A stretch of 64,000 nt of DNA. Source: Turicibacter sp. TJ11 (GTDB lineage: Bacteria; Bacillota_I; Bacilli_A; MOL361; Turicibacteraceae). The stretch lies in NCBI RefSeq assembly GCF_021497505.1, contig NZ_CP069349.1, forward strand, positions 1,079,861 to 1,143,860, in the 5' to 3' direction. The notes beneath the pieces are model-generated. The model made no database searches, was not told where the DNA came from, and saw only the letters and a program-made list of their open reading frames with translations. Of the stretch, positions 17,343 through 27,471 are shown piece after piece (positions within the stretch are counted from its first letter, which is position 1; every line of letters begins with the position of its first letter). The translations under genes and the position numbers were made by a program.

Positions 17343-17470
17343 AGAAAATTGACCTCCTTTTCTTTGATAGCTACAGTATAGCCCAAAGTTGGAGGTCAAA
17401 ATAGACATGTTTATATTACGTGCTTACGTTTTATCAAATTAAATGTATACTCTCTCTTTCCAAAGAAATA

Positions 17471-17521
17471 AAAAAACCTTAGACAAACTACACGCGTAGT
17501 CCATGTTCTAAGGTTTTTTTG
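17471..17521 (-). terminator. Terminator after ffh
   Basis: Outer arms AAAAACCTTAGA and TCTAAGGTTTTTTT enclose an inner ACTAC/GTAGT hairpin. This ends the ffh transcript where rpsP would normally follow. Confidence 0.9.
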
Positions 17522-17536
17522 ATTAAATAAGGGTGA

Positions 17537-18961
17537 TTAGAAACGGAAGCCTCCACGACCTTTTCCTTTTCCTTTTTTACCTGGTCCCATCATCCCACCA
17601 AGACCAGCCATTGGATTTCCTCCACCACGTTGCATCGCTGCTGCCATGCGTTCCATTTGGCGAGGATCCATGTTTGAAAAACGTTTCATCATTTTTCTCA
17701 TATCTGTAAATTGTTTAATTAAACGATTGACTTCTGCAATGTCGCACCCACAACCTTTTGCAATACGATTTTTACGACTAGCATTGATTAAATCTGGATT
17801 TTTACGTTCTTTTTCAGTCATTGAGTAAATAATTGCTTCAACGCGTGCCATTTGTTTTGGATCAATATTAACATCTTTTAATTGATTTCCAACACCGGGA
17901 ATCATCTTTAAGATATCTTCAAAAGCTCCTAATTTTTTCATTTGTTTCATTTGCTTTAAGAAATCATTGAAGTCATAAGTCGCATTCATCATTTTGTCTG
18001 CTAATTTCATGCTTTCTTCTTCATCAAAGTTTTCTTGAGCACGTTCAATTAAAGTTAAGACATCGCCCATTCCTAAAATACGTGATGCCATACGCTCAGG
18101 ATGGAATACTTCTAATGTATCAAGCTTTTCCCCCATCCCCATAAATTTAATTGGAACATTAGTAATCTTACGAATAGATAATGCGGCACCCCCACGAGTG
18201 TCCCCATCTAATTTCGTTAAAATAACCCCTGTTAAATCTAATTGCTGATGGAATGATTCGGCGACGTTAACCGCATCTTGACCTGTCATGGCATCAACAA
18301 CTAATAAAATTTCTTGAGGTTTAACTAATGATTTAATTTGTTTTAACTCATTCATTAATTGCTCATCAATATGTAAACGACCTGCCGTATCAATAATCAC
18401 TAAATCGTGACCATTTTCTCGTGCATATGCCATCGCTTCATTAGCAATGTCAACAGGATTCATTGATGTTCCTTTTTCAAAAACTGGGATATTTAATTGT
18501 TTTCCAAGTGTTTTTAACTGATCAACCGCAGCGGGACGATAAACGTCACAAGCCACTAATAAAGGATTTTTCTTCTCTTTTTTACGTAAATACGTTGATA
18601 ATTTCCCAGTATGAGTCGTTTTACCTGCCCCTTGTAAACCAACCATCATAAAAACAGCAGGTTTTGCTGATCCAAAGTTTAAATCAACCGCGCTTTCTCC
18701 CATTAATTTCGTTAATTCTTCATTAACAATTTTAATAACTTGTTGACCTGGTGTTAAGCTTTTTAAAACCGTTTCACCAATTGCTTTTTCTTTGACTTCT
18801 TTAATGAATTCACGTACGACTTTAATATTAACGTCCGCTTCTAATAGCGCTAGACGCACCTCACGCATCATCACATCAACGTCTTTTTCAGTTAATTTAC
18901 CTTTACGTGTGACATTTTTCAGCGCTGACTGTAAGCGTTCTGATAATGTTTCAAATGCCAT
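17537..18961 (-). CDS. ffh: Signal recognition particle protein Ffh (SRP54)
   Basis: The GTPase of the signal recognition particle, which binds signal peptides on ribosomes and delivers them to FtsY. The 474-residue product has the N domain, a G domain (GLQGAGKTTHTGKL; DTAGRL; TKLDGDTRGG) and a methionine-rich M domain with the RNA-binding block KGCGCDIAEVNRLIKQF. It ends in a glycine and lysine-rich tail, GKGKGRGGFRF. It lies 142 nt after ylxM. Confidence 0.97.
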   Translation of the reverse strand: MAFETLSERLQSALKNVTRKGKLTEKDVDVMMREVRLALLEADVNIKVVREFIKEVKEKAIGETVLKSLTPGQQVIKIVNEELTKLMGESAVDLNFGSAKPAVFMMVGLQGAGKTTHTGKLSTYLRKKEKKNPLLVACDVYRPAAVDQLKTLGKQLNIPVFEKGTSMNPVDIANEAMAYARENGHDLVIIDTAGRLHIDEQLMNELKQIKSLVKPQEILLVVDAMTGQDAVNVAESFHQQLDLTGVILTKLDGDTRGGAALSIRKITNVPIKFMGMGEKLDTLEVFHPERMASRILGMGDVLTLIERAQENFDEEESMKLADKMMNATYDFNDFLKQMKQMKKLGAFEDILKMIPGVGNQLKDVNIDPKQMARVEAIIYSMTEKERKNPDLINASRKNRIAKGCGCDIAEVNRLIKQFTDMRKMMKRFSNMDPRQMERMAAAMQRGGGNPMAGLGGMMGPGKKGKGKGRGGFRF

Positions 18962-19103
18962 ATTATAAACCTCCTAAATTAAAACCACTAATCCTATTCA
19001 TTAGACTGATTAAAATCATCCTGTCTTTTATCATCCAGTTCATTCATTTTGCTGTAGCTAAAAGTAAATGAAGCTATCTCCGATAATAACTATTAATGAA
19101 TCA

Positions 19104-19421
19104 TTAGTCTAATAACTGTAACTCACTAATCCACTTTATGAGCTGTTCATCGGATGTTGACAGCATCATTTGATCAAGAATTTTTTCACGTGCCTCACGT
19201 TTACTTAATAACTGTAACTTATCTTCATAATCCTCAAGCAACTTTCCTGTTCGCTTAATATTATCAAATACGGCGTTACGGCTGACTTCAAATTGTTCAG
19301 CAATCTCACTTAATGATAGGTCATCTTGATAATACAGTTCAAAATAAATCTTTTGTTTAGAAGTGAGCAACTCTTGATACGTATCATATAGTTCATTCAT
19401 TCGATTGACTTTTTCTAGCAT
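19104..19421 (-). CDS. ylxM: YlxM, helix-turn-helix SRP-associated protein
   Basis: A 105-residue protein with a sigma-70 region-4-like helix-turn-helix ([24 protein letters not shown]). YlxM is always found beside ffh in Firmicutes and modulates SRP GTPase activity in streptococci. The start at 19421 ([18 protein letters not shown]) matches the usual family N-terminus; an earlier in-frame ATG at 19460 overlaps the ftsY stop and cannot be excluded. The 142-nt gap to ffh holds a small hairpin near 19038-19071. Confidence 0.92.
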   Translation of the reverse strand: MLEKVNRMNELYDTYQELLTSKQKIYFELYYQDDLSLSEIAEQFEVSRNAVFDNIKRTGKLLEDYEDKLQLLSKREAREKILDQMMLSTSDEQLIKWISELQLLD

Positions 19422-19459
19422 TTTTCTGCCCCCAGTACAATCCATTTCAAAAGCATCCA

Positions 19460-20467
19460 TTAGTTAGCTTCTTCTTCGAATAAGTCAGCAAACAGACCGT
19501 AAATATATTGTTCAATATCAAAATGAACTAAATCATCTGCTTTTTCTCCTAAACCAACATACTTAATTGGAATTCCGATTTCATTACGGATCGCTAGGAC
19601 AATTCCACCTTTAGCTGTTCCGTCTAACTTCGTTAATACAATTCCTGTCACATCCGTTGCTTCTAAGAAGGCTTTCGCTTGACTCATTCCATTTTGACCA
19701 GTTGTCGCATCAATGACTAATAGCGTATCATGTGGTGCACCCGGTACTTCACGTTCAATGACACGTTTAATTTTTTCAAGTTCTTTCATTAAGTTTACTT
19801 TATTTTGTAAACGCCCTGCTGTATCACATAATAAGACATCAACTTGACGAGCTTTAGCTTCTTTAATCGCATCAAACATAACAGCTGATGGATCCGTTCC
19901 TTCTTTTAGTGAAACGACATCCACACCAATACGGTCTCCCCAAACCTCTAATTGTTCAATCGCTCCTGCACGGAATGTATCTCCCGCTGCTAATAATACA
20001 GACTTTCCTTTTCCTTTTAACTGATGAGCAATCTTAGCAATCGACGTTGTTTTCCCAACACCGTTGACTCCAACGAATAAAATAACGGTTAATCCTTCTT
20101 TATTCATACGTAAGTTTGAGTTAACAATCTCACCCTTAACATAGATTTCAAATAATTTATCAACCATCAGGCGTTGTAATTCTTTTGGATCCGTTACATT
20201 ATGTTCACGTACGGTTTCTTTTAATTGATCAATAAATTCAACAACAGTTGAAACACCAATGTCTGCCATAATAAAAATGTCTTCTAACTCTTCAAATAAT
20301 TCTTCATTCACATCTGTATAGCTTGAAAACACAGATTGTAACTGTTTTAACAAGTTCCCACGTGTTTTCTTCATACCCTCTTTATAATGTTGCTGAGCAC
20401 GTAATTCTGTCTCAGATACTTCTTTCTTTCCACGTACGATCGATTTCAAACGATCAAATAAACCCAT
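19460..20467 (-). CDS. ftsY: SRP receptor FtsY
   Basis: The membrane-associated GTPase that receives SRP-ribosome complexes. The 335-residue protein has a short basic N-terminus ([16 protein letters not shown]), the NG domain with [21 protein letters not shown] and [10 protein letters not shown], and lacks the long acidic A domain of enterobacteria, as is usual in Firmicutes. The ATG at 20467 is preferred over a GTG three codons earlier because GAGGTGG lies just upstream. It follows smc by 83 nt. Confidence 0.97.
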   Translation of the reverse strand: MGLFDRLKSIVRGKKEVSETELRAQQHYKEGMKKTRGNLLKQLQSVFSSYTDVNEELFEELEDIFIMADIGVSTVVEFIDQLKETVREHNVTDPKELQRLMVDKLFEIYVKGEIVNSNLRMNKEGLTVILFVGVNGVGKTTSIAKIAHQLKGKGKSVLLAAGDTFRAGAIEQLEVWGDRIGVDVVSLKEGTDPSAVMFDAIKEAKARQVDVLLCDTAGRLQNKVNLMKELEKIKRVIEREVPGAPHDTLLVIDATTGQNGMSQAKAFLEATDVTGIVLTKLDGTAKGGIVLAIRNEIGIPIKYVGLGEKADDLVHFDIEQYIYGLFADLFEEEAN

Positions 20468-20550
20468 AAGTGCCACCTCAATTATTATATTGTACGATAG
20501 TTAAACTATTGCTTTACTGTTACTCTATCACATTTTTTTACATCTGACTA

Positions 20551-23500
20551 TTATTTTTCATCATCCATATAGTCAGAAACGTTATCCATACGGACAGAAA
20601 CTAATTTGGTTACTCCACGCTCTTGCATTGTGACACCATATAAAACGTCGGCTTTTTCCATCGTTCCTTTACGGTGAGTAATGACGATAAATTGTGTTTC
20701 GCTACTAAATGCTTTTAAGTAATTCGCATAACGAGCAACATTGGCCTCATCAAGAGCGGCCTCAACCTCATCAAGCACACAAAACGGAACGGTGCGCACT
20801 TTTAAAATGGCAAATAATAACGCAATAGACGTTAATGCTTTTTGACCACCCGATAATAAATTAGATGTTTTTAATTTTGTTCCAGGTGGTTGCGCAATAA
20901 TTTCGACTCCGGTGTGAAGTAAATCATGAGGATCCGTTAACACTAAATCCGCGCTTCCTCCACCGAATAATTTTTTAAAGATTTCAGTATATTGCTCACG
21001 AACCTGATCAAATGTTTCTTTAAATTTAACCGTCATCTCTTGATCCATTTCATTAATGGTCTCTTCAAGTGTTGCCTTCGCTTCAATTAAATCATCGCGT
21101 TGACTCGTTAAGAAGTCATAACGTTCTTTAACACGTTGATATTCTTGAATGGCTCCCATATTAATTTCACCTAAAGCCGCCATTTGTCCTTTAATGTTTT
21201 TAATTCGTGATTTAATCTCATCCACTGATCCTTTTAACGGATAATTTTCGTTTGCATGATCAAATGTCATCTGATATTCTTCTTCTAATTTTTTAATCAT
21301 GTGATCCATCTCAACATCGACTTTTCCAATTGAAACATCTAGTTGAGTTAATGAATCTGACATTTTATGTGACACCTTGTGACTTTCACGAACTTCTCGT
21401 TCAAGCACTTCTAACTCCTGACTCACTTTCGTTAACGTAATGCGTTGATTTTGAATTTGCTCAACAATGGATTCACGCTCTTCTTTTTTAGTCGCTAATT
21501 GATCATCAAGTTGAACCACTTCATCATCATTTCCAAGTAAAGCTTGTTCACTTTCAGCAATCTTATCTAATAACTCTTTTAAACGAGTTCTTGCTTGTTC
21601 TGTTTCACCTTTTAAACGCTCATAAGTCGCACATTCGTTATGTAAGGCTGTTTCTAACTTAGCAACTTCTACTTTAAGTTCCGTCATTTGTTGTAGTAAC
21701 TGTGACTTTAACTCCTCTTGTTGCTCAAGCTGTTCTTCTAATGTTTCAATCGATTGCTTCGCGACTTCAATTCGCTCTTCAAGCACTAAGCGCTCATCCG
21801 CTAACTTATTGTTTCGATCGACTAATTGTTTCAACTCAGTCTCATGTTCACGACGTTCAATGCGAAGTAATTGCTCACGTTCTTCTTGTGATTTATCACG
21901 ATATTCAAACGCTAGTTTTTGCTGATTCACTTCGGCCATTTTTTCTTTCATGCGTTCGCCTGCGAGTTGTACCTTTTGAAGTTCTTTTTCCGATTCTTTA
22001 ACGACTTGAATCCATTCTTCTTGAAGCTGTTTTGACTGATTAAGATCGTCCGTTAATTGCTTGATTTGACGTTGACAATCCTCAATCTCATTCTTTTGGC
22101 GAAGTAAAGATGAACCTTGACGCTTCACAGCCCCTCCAGTCATCGCTCCTCCCGCATTAATCACATCACCCTCAAGAGTCACGATACGATATCGGTAATT
22201 TAACTGTTTCGCTAAATTTTTAGCGACATTTAAGTCTTTGGTTACAATAATGCTTCCAAGTATATTTTCAACGATTTGTCGATAACGCTCATCATATCCG
22301 ACTAATTGAGAGGCAACTCCAACAACATCTTGATTTCCTTGAATACGATTTTGAATATCCATCGGTAAAAGACGTGACTTAATAACATTTAACGGTAAGA
22401 ATGTCGCACGTCCTGCGTGATGTTTCTTTAAAAAATCAATCGCCTTTTTAGCGGCATCATCATTCGTTGTGACGATTTGTTGCATCACAGGACCTAAGAC
22501 AACATCCATCGCAAGCTCTAATTCTTTTGGAATCGTGACTAATTCCGCCACTGCTCCTTCAATTCCAGACACTTGCTGTTGTTCACGTGCTTTTAAGATT
22601 TTTTTTACCCCTTCATTAAAGCCTGAAAAATCTTTTTGAGCATCTTCAAGCCACTGTAAACGATTGGTCATTTTATCTAACTGATGCGTTAAATGTCGAT
22701 GACGATTCGTTTCCATCTCAGACTGTTTTAACTTTTGTTGATGCTCTTTATAAAGTTGCTGATATAATTCTCGCTTTTCTTTTAATGAAGCTTGTAATTT
22801 TTCGTATTTTTCTTTAAACGCTTGTTGTTCTTGTTCAAGTGCGTCACGATCAAGTAACGATTTTTCTTCATCTTCTGTAATTCGCTCAAGCGTTGTTTCT
22901 GTTCGCTTGATTTGCTGGTTAATTGAAATGTATTGATTTTTAACACTTGCTAACTGATTCACATCTTCAAAATAAGCTTCTCGTGTCGTCTCTAATTGAC
23001 CCTTTAAATTCTCTTCTAAGTGTTGATATTGTTGTGAAACAGTCTCAAGTTCGTTTTGTTTCGTTTCAAGTGCATCACTTGTTTGTTTCATCGTCTCTTC
23101 AGCCTTTTTTAGCTCATCTTGTGACGATTGGAGTTGTGTTTCTAGTTGTGTTTGCTGTTCAGCTAACTCTTTTTTATTTGTAGAGGCATTTTTATGACGC
23201 TCTTTTAAAACGTCACGCTGACCTTGAAGTTTTTGAATCCATTCAGACGTCTCAACTAACTGAGCTTGTGATTGTTCTAATTGGCGTTCTTGCGCTTGTT
23301 GATTTTGCTTTAATGAATCACGACGACGTTCATCATTAGCAATTTTGGCATTAATACTTAAGTGTTCAAATTCAGCTTCTTTTCGATCTTTTTTAAAACG
23401 TTCAATTTGATCATTTAAGTTTTTAATGTCATACGCTAAAACACTAATTTCAGATTCACTACATTCTTGTTTTAACACCATATACTTCTCAGCTTGTTCA

Positions 23501-24126
23501 GACTGTTTACGAAGGGGTTCTACTTGATCTTCAAGTTCAAAAATAATGTCTTGAACACGACTTAAATTACTACTTGTCGATTCAAGTTTACGCGTTGCTT
23601 CTTTTTTACGCATTTTATACTTCAAAACACCTGCTGCTTCTTCAATAATCACACGACGGTCTTCAACGCGTGCTTCAACCATTGATTTAACTTTATCCTG
23701 AGAGATAATTGATAACGAATCGTGACCAATCCCTGTATCCATCATTAAATCAATGACATCTTTTAAACGAACTTTTTGTTTATTAATTAAATACTCGCTA
23801 TCACCCGTACGATAAACACGACGCGTGATGCTAACTTCTTCATAATCAATCGGTAAACTTTGACAACTGTTGTCTAATACAAGCGTTACTTCCGCAAAGT
23901 TTAGTGGTTTACGCGTCGATGTTCCGGCAAAGATAATATCTTCCATCTTTCCTCCACGTAAACTTTTTGCTGACTGCTCACCAAGTACCCAACGAATCGC
24001 ATCTGAGATGTTACTTTTCCCTGATCCATTCGGTCCGACAACAGCGGTAACTCCTTGTTCAAATTCAACGACAGTTTTATCGGCAAAAGATTTAAAACCA
24101 ATTGTTTCAATTCTTTTTAAGTACAT
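20551..24126 (-). CDS. smc: Chromosome segregation protein SMC
   Basis: SMC ATPase of the condensin complex that compacts and separates chromosomes. The 1,191-residue protein has a Walker A (VGPNGSGKSN), two long coiled coils around a hinge (about residues 520-640, containing VVLGPVMQQIVTT and GGAMTGGAVKRQGS), and a C-terminal head with LLSGGQKALTSIALLFA and VLDEVEAALDEAN. The ATG at 24126 follows AAGGATG. Bacillus has rnc directly upstream; here a serine hydrolase gene lies there instead. Confidence 0.97.
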   Translation of the reverse strand: MYLKRIETIGFKSFADKTVVEFEQGVTAVVGPNGSGKSNISDAIRWVLGEQSAKSLRGGKMEDIIFAGTSTRKPLNFAEVTLVLDNSCQSLPIDYEEVSITRRVYRTGDSEYLINKQKVRLKDVIDLMMDTGIGHDSLSIISQDKVKSMVEARVEDRRVIIEEAAGVLKYKMRKKEATRKLESTSSNLSRVQDIIFELEDQVEPLRKQSEQAEKYMVLKQECSESEISVLAYDIKNLNDQIERFKKDRKEAEFEHLSINAKIANDERRRDSLKQNQQAQERQLEQSQAQLVETSEWIQKLQGQRDVLKERHKNASTNKKELAEQQTQLETQLQSSQDELKKAEETMKQTSDALETKQNELETVSQQYQHLEENLKGQLETTREAYFEDVNQLASVKNQYISINQQIKRTETTLERITEDEEKSLLDRDALEQEQQAFKEKYEKLQASLKEKRELYQQLYKEHQQKLKQSEMETNRHRHLTHQLDKMTNRLQWLEDAQKDFSGFNEGVKKILKAREQQQVSGIEGAVAELVTIPKELELAMDVVLGPVMQQIVTTNDDAAKKAIDFLKKHHAGRATFLPLNVIKSRLLPMDIQNRIQGNQDVVGVASQLVGYDERYRQIVENILGSIIVTKDLNVAKNLAKQLNYRYRIVTLEGDVINAGGAMTGGAVKRQGSSLLRQKNEIEDCQRQIKQLTDDLNQSKQLQEEWIQVVKESEKELQKVQLAGERMKEKMAEVNQQKLAFEYRDKSQEEREQLLRIERREHETELKQLVDRNNKLADERLVLEERIEVAKQSIETLEEQLEQQEELKSQLLQQMTELKVEVAKLETALHNECATYERLKGETEQARTRLKELLDKIAESEQALLGNDDEVVQLDDQLATKKEERESIVEQIQNQRITLTKVSQELEVLEREVRESHKVSHKMSDSLTQLDVSIGKVDVEMDHMIKKLEEEYQMTFDHANENYPLKGSVDEIKSRIKNIKGQMAALGEINMGAIQEYQRVKERYDFLTSQRDDLIEAKATLEETINEMDQEMTVKFKETFDQVREQYTEIFKKLFGGGSADLVLTDPHDLLHTGVEIIAQPPGTKLKTSNLLSGGQKALTSIALLFAILKVRTVPFCVLDEVEAALDEANVARYANYLKAFSSETQFIVITHRKGTMEKADVLYGVTMQERGVTKLVSVRMDNVSDYMDDEK

Positions 24127-24249
24127 ACGTTTCATCCTTTATCTACATTCTTAACTTTCTTATTATACCGAAACTTTGTCGTAAAATAAAGGGAGAACGC
24201 GTGACTTCAAACACTAGTTCTATAGTGTCATACAATTTTTTCTAATCAT

Positions 24250-25242
24250 TTAAAATGACTGACTTAATGCCTTATAAAAATTTCCATGTAACGTCCAGAC
24301 ATCTTGAGCAAAGTTACTCATTATCGTAATCGAACGAGATTTTTCTCGATCATAAGAACTAATGAAACTCACCCCTTTGTTACTTCCTTGTACAAAAGGT
24401 AAATAGCCGTGATCATCAAGTGATTTAAGCCACACGCCATAACCATACCACCCTTCCTTTACTTGGGGTGATAACATTTCATTAATCATTGAAGTAGAAA
24501 GTAAACGATTTTTGATTAATGAATTCCAAAAACGCTCCATGTCCTTTGCCGTTGTATAAGCACCACCTGCCCCGCTACCTTTAACATCTAGACTGTAAAT
24601 ATTGCTGTAATAGGTTTGAGATTCTTCATCTAAGCAATACCCTGTGGCGCAGTGAAGGGGTAATCGATCAAGCTCATAATATCCCGTATCTTCCATTCCA
24701 CAAGGAACAAAAATCATTTTCTCTAAATAGCGTTCAAAAGGCAGTTGCGTGATCGCCTCAATAATTAGACTTAACACCACATAACCCGATTGACTGTATT
24801 GAAACTTTTGGCCTTTTGGAAAAATCATTCGCTTATGTAAAAACAATGGAAGTCTTTCTTCATCAGTTCGCATGCGATAATTCGGATAGTTTTCCCACAA
24901 CTTTGCATAATCACTATCGCTCGATTCATCAAAATAATCCGGAATACCCGATGTATGAGTTAATAATTGACGAATGGTAATACTTTTATCAATATGATGC
25001 CAATTCATCGGCAACAGTTCACCAATGGTACTTTCAAACTTAATAAATTTACCTTCGATTAGTTGTAAAATAGCCACGGCAATAAAAATTTTGCTCGCTG
25101 AAGCCATTGAAAACTTTGTCTCTAATCGATTTAAGCGTTGATTCGCTAAATCGGCTTCTCCATAAGCCTGCTTAAACACCCATTTGCCATGCTCTTCAAT
25201 AGAAATAACCCCATTAAAACTCTCATCGACTAAGTTTCTCAT
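24250..25242 (-). CDS. Serine hydrolase of the beta-lactamase/PBP4* family
   Basis: A 330-residue penicillin-recognising hydrolase. The catalytic SxxK is SASK (S48, K51), the YxN-like motif is YSQSGY, and the LLTHTSGIPDYF block is typical of class C-like esterases and peptidases. No signal peptide or membrane anchor is visible, so it may be cytoplasmic. The substrate cannot be inferred. It starts at 25242 behind AGGGGAG and stands alone between smc and uvsE. Confidence 0.88.
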   Translation of the reverse strand: MRNLVDESFNGVISIEEHGKWVFKQAYGEADLANQRLNRLETKFSMASASKIFIAVAILQLIEGKFIKFESTIGELLPMNWHHIDKSITIRQLLTHTSGIPDYFDESSDSDYAKLWENYPNYRMRTDEERLPLFLHKRMIFPKGQKFQYSQSGYVVLSLIIEAITQLPFERYLEKMIFVPCGMEDTGYYELDRLPLHCATGYCLDEESQTYYSNIYSLDVKGSGAGGAYTTAKDMERFWNSLIKNRLLSTSMINEMLSPQVKEGWYGYGVWLKSLDDHGYLPFVQGSNKGVSFISSYDREKSRSITIMSNFAQDVWTLHGNFYKALSQSF

Positions 25243-25407
25243 CCTTTTCTCCCCTTTTATGTTTAACTGTCTCTATTAAACTGTATTAAAACCTCTCTAG
25301 CTTCATGAATTGAATAACAAACAAATTACAGGATTCTAAGCATTTTCATCTATTAAAAACAAACACGCGATTTAAATCATGAACAAACGATACCTCATTT
25401 TAACCAT

Positions 25408-25452
25408 AATAAAAGCCTATATCTTTTTAACCCTGTTAAGAGAATATAGGCA
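25408..25452 (-). terminator. Terminator after uvsE
   Basis: Arms GCCTATAT (25415-25422) and ATATAGGC (25444-25451), with an inner TTAA-rich stem, precede TTTTTATTAT on the minus strand. Confidence 0.85.
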
Positions 25453-25479
25453 TAATGAGACTAAATTAAAAAAATGGCT

Positions 25480-26436
25480 TTAAATCTCGAGTGTTGTATG
25501 ATCGAGCCACTGCCAATGAGGACGTGCTTGTTTAATCTCATGAACTAAACGATATAATGCTAAATCTTTTTGCTTAGCCTCAATCATGACATCAATGTCT
25601 TGATTAAGAGGTTTAATGAGATCAAGAAAACCTAACATATCCTCCACATTAATAAAATCAGCATGACGACGATCAGTTTCAAATTCCTTTGGACTTGAAA
25701 CATGAATTTTTGGTGGCCAAAAATCAGCATCCCATGTTTTAAAAATAGGTTCAACTAATGCTTCTAAGCATTCACCTTCATGATAACAACGATGATGATG
25801 AATATCAAGAACCATGGGAATTTGAAGTCGTTGACATAAACCTAACACGTCTTTTGCCGAATAAGTCTTATCATCATTTTCTAAAATTAAAGTTTGTTGA
25901 ATGCGAGTCGGTAAAGTCCTAAACGTTTGCTCAAAACGATCAAGTGCGGCTTCTTTACCTCCCGCTTTGCCACCCACATGAAGAACTAATTTCCCATGCT
26001 CCATTTTAAATAGCTCAAATAAGTCGAGTTGATGCTCCAACGTTGCAATAGTTGATTGAATCACCGACTCATTTACACTATTTAGCACATTAAACTGATC
26101 CGGATGGGCATCAACTCTCATATTATACTTTTGAATTAAGTGCGCCACTTCTTCACACTGTTTTTGAATGACTTTTGAATAATCCCATAGAACCTCTTGA
26201 TGAGTTGCTAAAGGAATTAACTTAGATGTTAATCGATAAAAATGGATATCATTTGCAATGTTATAATTTAAAATTTTAATTAAATCATTTAAATTAGATT
26301 GCGTTACTTTTTTAAGTAAACTTAACCGTTCACGCTCAGAATCTAGTGAAGAATATTTTTTATACGTTACGGGTGAGGAGCTGGTCACCTTATCTAAACG
26401 CATAGCAATTGCTACATAACCAAATCGAACTTTCAT
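25480..26436 (-). CDS. uvsE: UV DNA damage endonuclease UvsE
   Basis: A TIM-barrel, metal-dependent endonuclease that nicks 5' of UV photoproducts and starts an alternative excision repair. The 318-residue length is standard. Metal-ligand and family blocks visible are YNIANDIHFYRLTSKL, RVDAHPDQFNVLNS, LILENDDKTYS and VLDIHHHRC. It has its own terminator and no evident operon partner. Confidence 0.95.
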   Translation of the reverse strand: MKVRFGYVAIAMRLDKVTSSSPVTYKKYSSLDSERERLSLLKKVTQSNLNDLIKILNYNIANDIHFYRLTSKLIPLATHQEVLWDYSKVIQKQCEEVAHLIQKYNMRVDAHPDQFNVLNSVNESVIQSTIATLEHQLDLFELFKMEHGKLVLHVGGKAGGKEAALDRFEQTFRTLPTRIQQTLILENDDKTYSAKDVLGLCQRLQIPMVLDIHHHRCYHEGECLEALVEPIFKTWDADFWPPKIHVSSPKEFETDRRHADFINVEDMLGFLDLIKPLNQDIDVMIEAKQKDLALYRLVHEIKQARPHWQWLDHTTLEI

Positions 26437-26491
26437 AATTACACCCTCGAATTTTTATATTTACACTTAGTTTATCCGAGAGTGAGTGAAA

Positions 26492-26620
26492 CTATTTATT
26501 TAACTTTTCGAACTCTTTTTCCATCTCGTCATCGGCGCGAGAGGCGACGACTAAACAACTATAAATAACGATACCTATAAAAGTAAGGGCACTTCCGGTC
26601 ATAAACCCACTAAAAAACAT
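26492..26620 (-). CDS. Small single-pass membrane protein (42 aa)
   Basis: A short frame translated as a hydrophobic segment followed by a charged tail: it starts MFFSGFMTGSALTFIG and ends ADDEMEKEFEKLNK. GGATGGTGAGCG lies just before the ATG. The layout resembles short proteins of the DUF3789 type, but that likeness is only by eye. It sits between uvsE and the Mrr-like gene on the same strand. Confidence 0.55.
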   Translation of the reverse strand: MFFSGFMTGSALTFIGIVIYSCLVVASRADDEMEKEFEKLNK

Positions 26621-26679
26621 ACGCTCACCATCCTATCCTTGCTACAATTAATATATGCTAAACCTAAACGAACGAGTGA

Positions 26680-27384
26680 CTAAGAAACAAATACTTCTCT
26701 TTCATACTCCATTTTTAACTGATCCTCTTTTAAGTGATCTAAAACTTCATAAAAGGCATCTCCATTCATAAGCGTCACGGCATTTCGACTTCCAAATAAC
26801 ATCGCATCTTCTTCAAAGTCACTAGTCGTTAGTGCAATCGCAATATCAGCTTGAACCTCGTAATCTTTCATGACACCATAAAACTCGCGTATTTCTTTAA
26901 GAGACACCAGTTCTCCTAATGCTAAGTCTAACGATTCAGTTTTGGTGTAGACATTTTCAATAACAGGAACTCGTCTGAAATATTTGACAATAATTTTTTG
27001 TCCTTGTTTCCACATGATTAAATCATAGCCTTGCTCAGCTGGGTTGTTAACACGTTCAATATGTTCATAACCCTCAAGCTCAAAAAAACGCTGTAGCAAC
27101 TCACTAAATAGCTCCTCGTTTAGTTGATTTAACTGTTCAAATAACAACAATTGACTTAATTGAATTCGTCGACGATCATTTTCTTTTGCATACTGTTCTA
27201 GTGCTAATTTTCGCTGATTTTGCTTATACTTAATAATTAATAAACTGGTAATTGTAATAAGTAAGATTACTAGATACCAATTCCACATTTGCCATGAAGC
27301 GACCCAGTCACTAAATCCATAACAAACATCAAAGATCACAAATGCAATAATTAAATAAGCGATATAAACCACTCTTTTTTCCAT
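26680..27384 (-). CDS. Membrane-anchored Mrr-like restriction endonuclease-fold protein
   Basis: A 234-residue protein starting MEKRVVYIAYLII at 27384, with two membrane segments in the first 60 residues, a charged linker, and a C-terminal Mrr-like domain (ELLQRFFELEGYEHIERV, QGYDLIMWKQGQKIIVKYFRR). In Mrr nucleases the last strand carries a QxK pair; here the aligned segment reads VKYFRR, so the usual catalytic pair seems lost. It may be a non-catalytic or altered nuclease facing the cytoplasm. A longer frame to 27459 overlaps the yccF terminator and is not used. Confidence 0.7.
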   Translation of the reverse strand: MEKRVVYIAYLIIAFVIFDVCYGFSDWVASWQMWNWYLVILLITITSLLIIKYKQNQRKLALEQYAKENDRRRIQLSQLLLFEQLNQLNEELFSELLQRFFELEGYEHIERVNNPAEQGYDLIMWKQGQKIIVKYFRRVPVIENVYTKTESLDLALGELVSLKEIREFYGVMKDYEVQADIAIALTTSDFEEDAMLFGSRNAVTLMNGDAFYEVLDHLKEDQLKMEYEREVFVS

Positions 27385-27446
27385 AACACCACCATCAGTA
27401 TTATGGAAAAATAGACAAATTTTAATCACTTTTCTTATAAAAATTA

Positions 27447-27471
27447 AAAAACGCCTCAAATCGAGACGTTT
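27447..27471 (-). terminator. Terminator after yccF
   Basis: Arms AAAACG-C-CTC and GAG-A-CGTTTT lie directly after the yccF stop and are followed by T-rich sequence on the minus strand. Confidence 0.75.

Larger units (their letters stand above)
15103..17427 (-). mobile_element. IS66-family element
   Basis: Terminal inverted repeats GTAAGCACGTAAT (from 15103) and ATTACGTGCTTAC (17415-17427) bound a 2,325-bp element. A perfect 8-bp duplication GTTTTATC lies outside each end (15095-15102 and 17428-17435), as expected for IS66. It contains the three standard genes, the last one frameshifted. Confidence 0.95.
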
